This document shows positions 1-6,400 of a stretch of 9,727 bases of DNA, one piece after another. The position numbers and the translations under genes are program-made. Under the pieces are notes generated by a model. It was given only the letters and a program-made list of their open reading frames with translations. It did no database searches and was not told the DNA's origin. The DNA comes from Gammaproteobacteria bacterium (GTDB lineage Bacteria > Pseudomonadota > Gammaproteobacteria > Porifericomitales > Porifericomitaceae), in NCBI GenBank assembly GCA_028817255.1, contig JAPPQA010000139.1, positions 1-9,727 on the forward strand. Reading direction: 5' to 3'. Position 1 is the first letter of the stretch. Every line of letters begins with the position of its first letter.

Positions 1-19
1 AGCGCGAAGCGCGCGCTTT
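1..19 (+). terminator. Possible hairpin remnant at left edge
   Basis: AGCGCG (1-6) can pair with CGCGCT (12-17) around a five-base loop and is followed by two more T residues and TATAC. This could be the tail of an intrinsic terminator of a gene to the left, but the T-run is short and the window cuts the context, so it is only a weak suggestion. Confidence 0.2.
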
Positions 20-28
20 ATACGCTGG

Positions 29-48
29 ATTCCCGCCTGCGCGGGAAT
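29..48. repeat. REP/dRS3-like short palindromic repeat
   Basis: ATTCCCGC (29-36) and GCGGGAAT (41-48) form a perfect 8-bp stem closed by the loop CTGC. The core fits the ATTCCC-N8-GGGAAT pattern of Neisseria dRS3 repeats, and similar elements are scattered between genes in many proteobacteria. A degenerate relative follows at 64-78 (GGGAATGGCGGGAAT), so the element may be part of a decayed array. Only one full copy is visible here; assignment to a repeat family is by pattern recall and would need a genome-wide count. Confidence 0.5.
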
Positions 49-184
49 GGCGAGGGGGGGCATGGGAATGGCGGGAATTTTGTTCACGGCGCCTCTTTCT
101 TGGCTGCAAACAGTGCCAATTTTCTTCCCCTCGACTGCGTAGCGGCTCGGGGACCTGCCGGGCGCGCCCCCGGAGGCGGCTCCC

Positions 185-227
185 CCCGCATATGCGGCGA
201 ACCCATACGCTTCCCGCATATGCGGCG
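185..227. promoter_or_regulatory. Two identical palindromic boxes, putative operator pair
   Basis: The 15-mer CCCGCATATGCGGCG occurs at 185-199 and again at 213-227, exactly 28 bp apart. Each copy contains the perfect 12-bp palindrome CCGCATATGCGG (186-197 and 214-225). The second copy covers the place where the -35 hexamer of the mlaA promoter would sit. Paired dyads of this kind are typical of binding sites for dimeric repressors or activators. The regulator is not identifiable from the sequence. The spacing is close to 2.7 helical turns, so two dimers would not lie on the same face unless the DNA bends. Confidence 0.5.
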
Positions 228-230
228 GCG

Positions 231-248
231 GGTGCTATAATCGCGTCC
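231..248 (+). promoter_or_regulatory. Extended -10 promoter for mlaA-ispH
   Basis: TGCTATAAT at 233-241 is a perfect sigma-70 extended -10 element (TGn followed by consensus TATAAT at 236-241). No good -35 is seen at the expected distance; CCCGCA at 213-218 is the 17-bp-spaced candidate and is part of the second palindromic box. Strong -10 plus missing -35 suggests either an extended -10 promoter or one needing an activator bound at the boxes. Transcription would start near 247-249, giving a leader of about 50 nt before the ATG at 299. Confidence 0.6.
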
Positions 249-251
249 GCG

Positions 252-293
252 GCCGCCGCAAGGCGGCGCATTCCCGAACAAGCCGCGAAAGCG
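252..293 (+). other. 5' leader with two GNRA-capped hairpins
   Basis: GCCGCC (252-257) and GGCGGC (262-267) form a six-pair stem closed by a GCAA tetraloop. A second small hairpin follows at 284-293: CGC, loop GAAA, GCG. Both loops fit the GNRA family. The first starts within a few bases of the predicted transcription start and the second ends five bases before the ATG at 299. They might stabilise the 5' end or limit ribosome access; GC-rich chance pairing is an alternative, especially for the three-pair stem. Confidence 0.35.
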
Positions 294-298
294 CAGCT

Positions 299-1201
299 AT
301 GAATAAGAACATGACTCTCCGCCAAGCGCTGGCCGGCTGGCCCTGCCCCCCCCGCCGGCAACGGCCGCCGTCGCAACAGGGCCCAGGAAAAGCAGCACTG
401 CGGGAAGCGGCATTGCAGGGAGTGGCATTGCGGCTGGCATTTGCCGCCTTGCTGGTCGCAAGCGCCGGTTGCGCGGGCGCCGGCAAGCGCCCCTCCGAGA
501 CGCCGCAGGAACAGGCCGCAAGCGGCAGCAACGACCCCTGGCAATCCTTCAATCGCTCCATGTTCTCCGTGAACGAAACCCTGGACCGGTACCTGCTGAA
601 ACCGACGACGCAAAGCTACGTGCGGGCAGTGCCCGAATGGGTCCGCGACGGCATCGGGAACTTCCTGGACAATATGGGAACGCTGAACACCATATTGAAC
701 GACTTCCTGCAAGGCAAAGTGGATCAAGGGCTTTCCGACACGAGCCGCTTTATATTCAACTCCACCATCGGGCTGGGCGGATTGGTGGACGTGGCAACCC
801 CCCTGGGGCTGCCGGCGCACCGGGAAGACCTGGGGCAGACCCTGGCCGTGTGGGGAGTCCCCCAGGGGCCGTACCTGTTTCTGCCCCTGTTCGGGCCGAA
901 TACCGTCCGCATCCTCCCGGACCGGGTCGTGTCGCGGTTCACCGATCCCCTCACCTACGCGGAAAGCGAGACCCTGTTGACGACGGCGGTTCTCTCGGCC
1001 CTCGACGGGCGCGCCGGCTTCCTGGAGAACGAGGAATCCTTTCGGCAGGCGGCGGCCTTCGACCCCTATGCCTTTCTGCGCGACTTCTACCTGCAACGGC
1101 GCGCCTTCCTGATCTACGACGGCGCGCCCCCGGAATCGCCGGCGGCAGACTCGCCGCTCGAAGACGAATGGGAACAATGGGAGGAAGAGGAAAACGAATG
1201 A
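299..1201 (+). CDS. mlaA: MlaA (VacJ) outer-membrane lipoprotein
   Basis: MlaA sits in the outer membrane and passes mislocalised phospholipids from the outer leaflet to MlaC and the MlaFEDB transporter. The 300-residue product has a hydrophobic stretch ending SAGC, with Cys58 as probable lipidated residue (Ser at -3 is tolerated but not ideal). Family motifs follow: DPWQSFNR (79-86), FNSTIGLGG from 153, HRED at 174-177 and [11 protein letters not shown] from 190. The mature length of about 243 residues is normal. The ATG at 299 matches the predicted promoter but has a weak ribosome site and gives a 57-residue pre-sequence, long for a lipoprotein. A TTG at 428, with AGGGAG five bases upstream, would give a compact [15 protein letters not shown] signal. 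The C-terminus is very acidic, and the DNA for it carries the ribosome site of ispH. The stop overlaps the ispH start (ATGA). No other mla genes are in the window. Confidence 0.92.
   Translation: MNKNMTLRQALAGWPCPPRRQRPPSQQGPGKAALREAALQGVALRLAFAALLVASAGCAGAGKRPSETPQEQAASGSNDPWQSFNRSMFSVNETLDRYLLKPTTQSYVRAVPEWVRDGIGNFLDNMGTLNTILNDFLQGKVDQGLSDTSRFIFNSTIGLGGLVDVATPLGLPAHREDLGQTLAVWGVPQGPYLFLPLFGPNTVRILPDRVVSRFTDPLTYAESETLLTTAVLSALDGRAGFLENEESFRQAAAFDPYAFLRDFYLQRRAFLIYDGAPPESPAADSPLEDEWEQWEEEENE
1181..1190 (+). promoter_or_regulatory. ispH ribosome binding site inside mlaA
   Basis: GAGGAAGAGG lies inside the last codons of mlaA, and its final GAGG ends seven bases before the ispH ATG at 1198. 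This fixes the ispH start and supports coupled translation of the two genes. Confidence 0.75.
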
Positions 1202-2232
1202 ACGCCGCGGCAAAGACGTCCGACTCCAGCCTGGAGATCCTGCTGGCCAACCCCAGGGGCTTTTGCGCCGGAGTCGATCGCGCCATCGAGATCGTCAAGC
1301 GGGCCCTGGACCTGCATTCGCCGCCGGTATATGTGCGCCACGAAATCGTCCACAACCGCTATGTGGTCGAGTCCCTGCGCCGCCGGGGCGCGATCTTCGT
1401 AGAGGGGCTTTCCCAGATCCCGGAGGGGGCCGTCGTCGTGTTCAGCGCCCACGGCGTATCCCGCGCCGTACACCGGGAAGCCGCCGCCCGGAACTTGCGC
1501 GTATTCGACGCCACCTGCCCCCTGGTCACCAAGGTGCACAAGGAGGTGGGGCGCTACCGGGACCAGGGCTGCGAGTGCATCCTGATCGGCCACGCCGGCC
1601 ACCCCGAGGTGGAGGGCACCCTGGGGCAATACCGCCGCCGCAACGGCGAGGCGGGCGGCATTTACCTGGTCGAGTCGGCGGCGCAGGCGGCGGAGATCCA
1701 GGTGCGAAATCCCGACCGCCTGGCCTACGTCACCCAGACCACCCTGTCCATGGACGACACCGCCGGGATCATCGCCGTCCTGCGCCGGCGCTTCCCGGCG
1801 ATCCTGGGCCCCCGCAAAGACGACATCTGCTACGCCACCCAGAACCGCCAGGACGCGGTCAAGAAACTGGCCGCTCATTGCGATTTGATCCTGGTCATGG
1901 GTTCGCGCAACAGTTCCAACTCCACCCGCCTGATGGAGATTTCGCAGCGCGCCGGCACCCCCGCCCGCCTGATTGACGACGCCGGGGAACTGCGCCGCGA
2001 CTGGCTGGACGGGAAGCGAACCGTCGGGATCACCGCCGGCGCCTCGGCGCCGGAACTGCTGGTGGAAAACGTCGTGGAACGCATTCGCCGCTGGCGGCAG
2101 GTAACGCTGCGCGAACTGCCCGGCCTGCGGGAACAAGTGATCTTCTCGCTGCCCCGGGCGCTGGCGGGAAGGCCGCGCCCGCCGGCGGCCGCGGCGCCCA
2201 CAATCCGGGAACGCGGCAACGCCGAAACGTAA
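1198..2232 (+). CDS. ispH: 4-hydroxy-3-methylbut-2-enyl diphosphate reductase IspH
   Basis: IspH (LytB) catalyses the last step of the MEP pathway, reducing HMBPP to IPP and DMAPP in the cytoplasm with an Fe-S cluster. The 344-residue protein keeps all three cluster cysteines: Cys23 (in PRGFCAGV), Cys107 (in DATCPLV) and Cys211 (in ICYATQNRQ). Also present are the substrate-binding histidines His52 (VHN), His85 (SAHG) and His135, the catalytic Glu137 (HPEVEGT), the diphosphate-binding SSN at 239-241 (RNSSNS) and Ser283 (GASAPE). The equivalents in E. coli are Cys12/96/197, Glu126, Ser225-Asn227 and Ser269; the offset grows from 11 to 14, so there is a small insertion near the RRRNGEAGG segment (146-154). 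A Pro/Ala-rich tail of about 20 residues makes it longer than the E. coli enzyme. The ATG overlaps the mlaA stop. An open frame extends far upstream, but the ribosome site and the family start both support 1198. Confidence 0.97.
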   Translation: MNAAAKTSDSSLEILLANPRGFCAGVDRAIEIVKRALDLHSPPVYVRHEIVHNRYVVESLRRRGAIFVEGLSQIPEGAVVVFSAHGVSRAVHREAAARNLRVFDATCPLVTKVHKEVGRYRDQGCECILIGHAGHPEVEGTLGQYRRRNGEAGGIYLVESAAQAAEIQVRNPDRLAYVTQTTLSMDDTAGIIAVLRRRFPAILGPRKDDICYATQNRQDAVKKLAAHCDLILVMGSRNSSNSTRLMEISQRAGTPARLIDDAGELRRDWLDGKRTVGITAGASAPELLVENVVERIRRWRQVTLRELPGLREQVIFSLPRALAGRPRPPAAAAPTIRERGNAET

Positions 2233-2245
2233 ATCAAGCCGCGCT

Positions 2246-2304
2246 CCCCTCGGCCCCGACCCTATCCAGGCCCTCTACGATAGAGAAAGGGCGGGGCCGA
2301 GGGG
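2246..2304. repeat. Large inverted repeat at convergent junction, possible bidirectional terminator
   Basis: CCCCTCGGCCCCG (2246-2258) and CGGGGCCGAGGGG (2292-2304) are perfect 13-base complements. With A2259 bulged, CCCT (2260-2263) can also pair with AGGG (2288-2291). Inside the loop a second hairpin is possible: CTCTA (2273-2277), CGA, TAGAG (2281-2285). The element sits between the ispH stop and the stop of the minus-strand DUF4124 gene, where a shared terminator is expected. Neither side has a T-run, so it is not a textbook intrinsic terminator; it may block 3' exonucleases or read-through, or be a copy of an intergenic repeat. Confidence 0.6.
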
Positions 2305-2340
2305 AACCGACCTGATCTTCAGCCCCCGATCCTCAGCGGA

Positions 2341-2811
2341 TCAGCGGCAATGTTCCTCCAGCGCCTGGCGGGTCTCCGCAATCTTCGCGGCCCGCTCCTC
2401 CTGATTGTACGCCAGGGACGCCCCGGCATCGGCGGGCTCCTCCCGGCGAATGCGGGTCAGGGAGTTCAGCGACGCCAGCCTCTTGCGCGTTCGGGCGCAC
2501 TCGGCGGCCAGGGCTTGCTGCGCCTCCTGCTCCCGGGCCTGTTCTTCCTCCGCCTGGTGCCGTTCCTGGCGCCGCTGGTCCAGGGCCTCGGATTGCTGCC
2601 GCAGCCCCTGCACCGCCGCCTCCCTGCCCTTGCCGGCATACGGGCGCAACCGTTCCGCCTCCTTGCCAGGCGGCGGCTTGTTCGAGTACTGCACGTTGCC
2701 GTCCTCGTCCACCCATTTGTAAAACTCGGCCGCCGGGGCGGAAAGCCAGAACAGGCCCAGGCAGACGCCCAACGCCACTCCCCCGCACCGCCGACAAAGC
2801 TCCGCGATCAT
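2341..2811 (-). CDS. Secreted DUF4124-domain protein with coiled coil
   Basis: The 156-residue product begins MIAELCRRCGG, followed by a hydrophobic signal segment with a likely cleavage at or near APA-A (LSAPAAEFYKW). The mature N-terminus carries the DUF4124 signature YKWVDEDGNVQYSNKPPPG. The rest is rich in Gln, Glu, Arg and Ala, probably a helical coiled coil, ending in Cys-Arg. DUF4124 proteins are periplasmic or envelope proteins of unknown function, common in gammaproteobacteria. The ATG at 2811 is preceded by GGAG (2818-2821) at six bases and overlaps the pilE stop by one base (TGATG). This strongly suggests translation coupled to pilE. An in-frame TTG five codons upstream has no ribosome site. 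A role in pilus assembly is inferred only from gene position. Confidence 0.85.
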   Translation of the reverse strand: MIAELCRRCGGVALGVCLGLFWLSAPAAEFYKWVDEDGNVQYSNKPPPGKEAERLRPYAGKGREAAVQGLRQQSEALDQRRQERHQAEEEQAREQEAQQALAAECARTRKRLASLNSLTRIRREEPADAGASLAYNQEERAAKIAETRQALEEHCR

Positions 2812-3359
2812 CAGCGGCTCCAGCAATATGCGGCACGATCCGCCCTGCTTTCGCCGCTATTCAGGGTAACGCCCCTGACATCCCTTTCCTGAGTGCTGGA
2901 CAACGTTAACCTGTTGCATTTGGAGTCATTGAATTGGTTGAGCGCCCGCAACACGTAGCAACTCTCGATCCCCAAGCCCAAGCCGCTGCACCCGCTGATT
3001 GTGATCCTCAGCTGATAGTGCCCGTTGGGAGACAGTCCGTTCGCGGGAAAGCCCAGCGCCTGCACATCCGTCGTGTAGGTGTTGTTGCTGAAAAAATACC
3101 GCTCCTGCCGGGACGCCGCCTCCGCCAGCAGGGCCTTGCCCTCGGCGCGCTTGCTGCGCGCCACGTGCTCGGTGTAGGACGGATATCCGATCGCCGCCAG
3201 GATGGATATGATCAGCACCACCGCCATCAACTCGACCAGGGTAAAGCCGCCCTGGCCCTGCCTGCGCGACCGCCCGCGCCGGTCTGGCGCCGCCCGCGAC
3301 CGCCGCCGCAATACCTCGTCGCCCGCGTTGCCCGCGCCTTGTTCTTCCGCCGTGCCCAT
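2811..3359 (-). CDS. pilE: Type IV pilus minor pilin PilE
   Basis: Minor pilin of the type IV pilus, cleaved and N-methylated by PilD and thought to help prime assembly. The 182-residue precursor has the class III signal GQGG-FTLVELM, with cleavage between Gly38 and Phe39 and the conserved Glu43 at mature position 5. A hydrophobic helix (39-59) and YPSYTEHVARSKRAEGKALLAEAASRQ-type helix typical of PilE follow. The C-terminal half has Cys124, Cys134, Cys148 and Cys179; the pattern C-x2-LTL-x-ST ... CW near the end fits PilE-family disulfide loops. The mature part is about 144 residues, normal for the family. The leader is unusually long (38 residues) and Arg-rich, but GGGAGG seven bases upstream of the ATG at 3359 supports this start. 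Upstream is pilY1 (59-base gap); the stop overlaps the DUF4124 start. Confidence 0.93.
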   Translation of the reverse strand: MGTAEEQGAGNAGDEVLRRRSRAAPDRRGRSRRQGQGGFTLVELMAVVLIISILAAIGYPSYTEHVARSKRAEGKALLAEAASRQERYFFSNNTYTTDVQALGFPANGLSPNGHYQLRITISGCSGLGLGIESCYVLRALNQFNDSKCNRLTLSSTQERDVRGVTLNSGESRADRAAYCWSR

Positions 3360-3366
3360 ATCGCAT

Positions 3367-3372
3367 CCTCCC
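3367..3372 (-). promoter_or_regulatory. Strong ribosome binding site of pilE
   Basis: GGGAGG on the minus strand lies seven bases before the ATG at 3359. It decides the start against both the open upstream extension of the same frame and an ATG at 3366 in another frame. Confidence 0.75.
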
Positions 3373-3377
3373 GACCG

Positions 3378-3425
3378 CTTCACGCCCAACTTCACGCCCA
3401 ACAACTTCACGCCCAACTTCACTCC
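3378..3425 (-). repeat. 12-bp tandem repeat between pilY1 and pilE
   Basis: On the plus strand CTTCACGCCCAA occurs at 3378-3389, 3390-3401 and 3405-3416, with an extra CAA between copies two and three, followed by a partial copy CTTCACTCC (3417-3425). On the transcribed strand the unit is TTGGGCGTGAAG. The array fills most of the gap between the pilY1 stop and the pilE ribosome site, and the partial copy includes the pilY1 stop codon. Copy number could change by slippage and alter the spacing; a secondary structure role is not evident. Confidence 0.8.
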
Positions 3426-6400
3426 AGGTACTCCCGCCAACTGACTTCGCCGCTGTCCGCCGGCTGCAATCCCAGCGCCTCCACGCTCTGGATCTCGCCC
3501 GTGGACTGCTGCACCACCACCGTCAGCCGGCCCGGCACGTCCTCGCCGGGCTGGCCCAGGTGCAGGCTGGGCAGCGAGGCCAGCCCCGCACCGAGGTTGT
3601 ACGTGCCCAACGCCTCCGAGACCTCGTCGCTGCACACCGCGAAGGCGCAGGTCTGCGTACCGAAGACCCCCTGCGGCTGCGGCAAGCCGCTGCGGAAATC
3701 CAGCCCCAGCACTTCGCTTTCGCCCAGCCCGCCGCTTGCGCAGGCGGCGGTGGTAGCGGTCGCGGGCGGCGAAAAGGCCGTGTTAAACAGCACCGAGCCC
3801 AGCAGCGTGGAGGAGTTCAGGCTGCGCTGGGCCGGCGTCGTACCGGTGCCGATGCGGTAGTCCCGCCGCCAGCCGCCGGCCGCGATCGCGCGCGCGCGCA
3901 TGTTGTTAAAGGTCTCGTCGAGCGTGCCGTCGCCGTTGGAATCCACCTGCCCGTTGGTCAGGACCCGGGCGTTGGAAACGTCCAGCAGGGTGCTCAGCGC
4001 CCTCGTCAGCAGCGTCTGCGGGTCGCCGGGCGCGGCGAAGGGATCGTTCGGATCTATAATGCCGTACAGCGTCTCTTGCGGCGTGGTTGCCTCGTCGTCG
4101 TCCGACAACAGCCGGCCGCTGCCCGCATAGACCCACCGGTTGCCCTCCTCGTCCACCGCCAAAGTGGGCGCCGCAAAGATGGGCTGGTCGGTGTCCAGAA
4201 GCTCGACCGGGTTACCCCAGCTGCTGGGATCCGTGTCCTCGCCTATTTGCAGCCGGTAGAGGGCGCCCTTCGCGGGGTCGGCGGCGGTGGCCCTGGTGCT
4301 CCCCAGGGTGCCGTAATAAAGCGCCTCCGCGCGCAGGTCCAGGTCGAAATCGGCGACCGTGATGCCCCCCACGAAGTGATCGAAGTCGGTCAAAATGTTG
4401 ATCTTCCGCTCCGGAGAGACGGAGCGGGTCTGCCCCTGCGAGCCCAACAACACCGCGATGTCATATACGTACAGGCTGGCGAGGGCCCCGCCGCCGATGT
4501 TCCCGTTGCGCTGATCCGGCCCCGAGCCCAGCACCAGGAACCACCGGTCCCGGTCCGTCGGGCTGCTGCCGCGCACCGGCACCACCACCGGCCGGGCGGT
4601 GGTGAAGCCCATGGTCGTGTCCGACAGCTCGGCGATCAAGACCGGCGGGTCTTCGGGGTTGGTAATATCCAGCACCACGAATGCGGAGCGGAACGACCGA
4701 TCGTCGGCGACATCGCCATCCGTATTGCCCGCGCCCAGGCCATCCGACTGCGTATCCACCGGGACGGGGACCGGACCGCCGCCGCCCAGGCGGAAACCCG
4801 CCACCAGGATGGTCCCCCAGCCGTCCGTATGCACGCTATCGGTATCGAATGCCTTGACGTCGAAGACCCGGGGCGGGGCGTCCACGTAATAGCCGTGGGT
4901 ATAATTGGGGTCGGCCAGCCACTTCAGGTAGGGGTGCAGGGCGCGCGGGACGTAGGCCCATATTTCCTCGCCCAGATCGCGCGCGGCCGCATTGGGATCG
5001 CTGGCGCTGGCGGTAGTGAAACTATCGCTGGCCGGATTGTAAAAGCCGGCGTTAAAGGCATGCAGCATGCCGTCGTTGGCGCCCACATAGACCACCTGGC
5101 GGCGCTGCGCCCAGCGGCGGCGGAAGTTGGTATAGGTGGCGTCGTTGGCCAGCAAGTCGTAGGCCTCCGCCGGCGCCGCCACCGCGACGGGGGAAGAGTG
5201 CACGATGTCGCCCAGCATCTGCGTCACGCGGCTGGTATCGGTGGACCTGTACCCCAACTGGCGGGGGCGCTGCCCCGCTACCGCCGGCTCGCCGCGCAAA
5301 TATGCCACCAGGGCAGCCGCGTTCTGCCGCGCGTCGCGCACCTGCACGCCGCCGCTGTCAATGTACGGACCTACATCCAGGCTGCCTTCGCTGCGGGCGC
5401 CCTGGAACGCTACCGCCGTGAAGGGCCTGACCTCGTTGCTGTCCGCGATGTCGTTGGCCGTGGACGGATCCTCGATCCAGGTAAAGATATAGCGCAACGA
5501 TCCCGCGGTCGTAATATTCGTGTCGTCGTAATCTACGCGGTTGGCCGAGGCCGTAAAATTCGAGGCGGCGACCAGATTCAAATGCTCCCTGGCATTCCAC
5601 AGCGCGTTAAGCTCCTCCAGGTCCACGACCTCCACGCTGCTGGACTCGAAGGTATTGGGCTGCGAACTGTCGAAGCGGCGCACGCGCGTCTCCCCCTCGG
5701 CATCGTCGTAGAACAGCACCACCACCTTGTCGGTCTGGTAGTCGTCCAGCGTGCCGTCCTGGTCGCTGTCCTCGCGAAACAGGCTGTTCACGTCCACGAA
5801 CAGCGCTTGCAGGGTGCCCAGCCAGCGCACGGGAGGATTGAGGGGCGGGTTCAGACTATCCGAGCGCTCGGGCTCGAACAGGGCCTGGAAGACGGCGCCC
5901 AGGCCCTCCCGCTCGTTGGCCACCAGGGCCGCCGCCGTGCCGGAGGCGGTGCGCTGGGTAACCCCCCCCTGCACCAGGGCTTGGCGCAACGTGGCATCTA
6001 TATTGGTCGGGTTGGTCACCGGGATATAGTTGTCCGGCAGGCCGTCCGCGCCCACATTCCCCAAGGTGTCCACGGTGTCCCATTCCGCGACCAGGTCCGG
6101 GCGGTTGTTGTTGTTACTGTCTTTGAAGCCGCCGTACTTGGCCGCGTAGAACAGGGGCGTACGCAAGCGCTGCGCCGTACTGCTACCCACGGCGAAGGTA
6201 TGGCCTACTGCGGCATCCATCGTCCGGCATCCCCAATCAATGGTGACTCCGACTAGGACTTCACGGCCCCTGAGATCGACGCCCCCCCGGTTGTGACCGC
6301 AACTGGGAACGTTGGCGACGGGGTTGTCGTACTCGCTTGGGCCAAATGCAGTCGCACCCGCGGTATGCCCCGAGTAGGCATGGAAGCCGTCCTGAGTCGT

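Noticed and set aside
84..281. Small minus-strand ORF in the upstream region
   Set aside because: It covers the promoter and palindromes, has Arg/Pro-rich low-complexity text and no ribosome site.
469..1197. Upstream extension of the ispH frame inside mlaA
   Set aside because: This part encodes Arg/Pro-rich text out of frame with mlaA; the IspH family start and ribosome site agree with 1198.
1114..2136. 340-codon minus-strand open frame opposite ispH
   Set aside because: Shadow of ispH, whose catalytic residues are all intact on the plus strand.
3378..3425. CRISPR-like array
   Set aside because: Units are 12 bp and directly adjacent without spacers.
3360..3635. Upstream extension of the pilE frame through the tandem repeat into pilY1
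   Set aside because: The frame is open only because of composition; GGGAGG before the ATG at 3359 marks the real start.
3560..6256. 898-codon plus-strand open frame opposite pilY1
   Set aside because: It is antisense to a clear PilY1 protein; the product is low-complexity Arg/Gly/Ala/Val with no recognisable domain, as expected from GC-rich codon bias.
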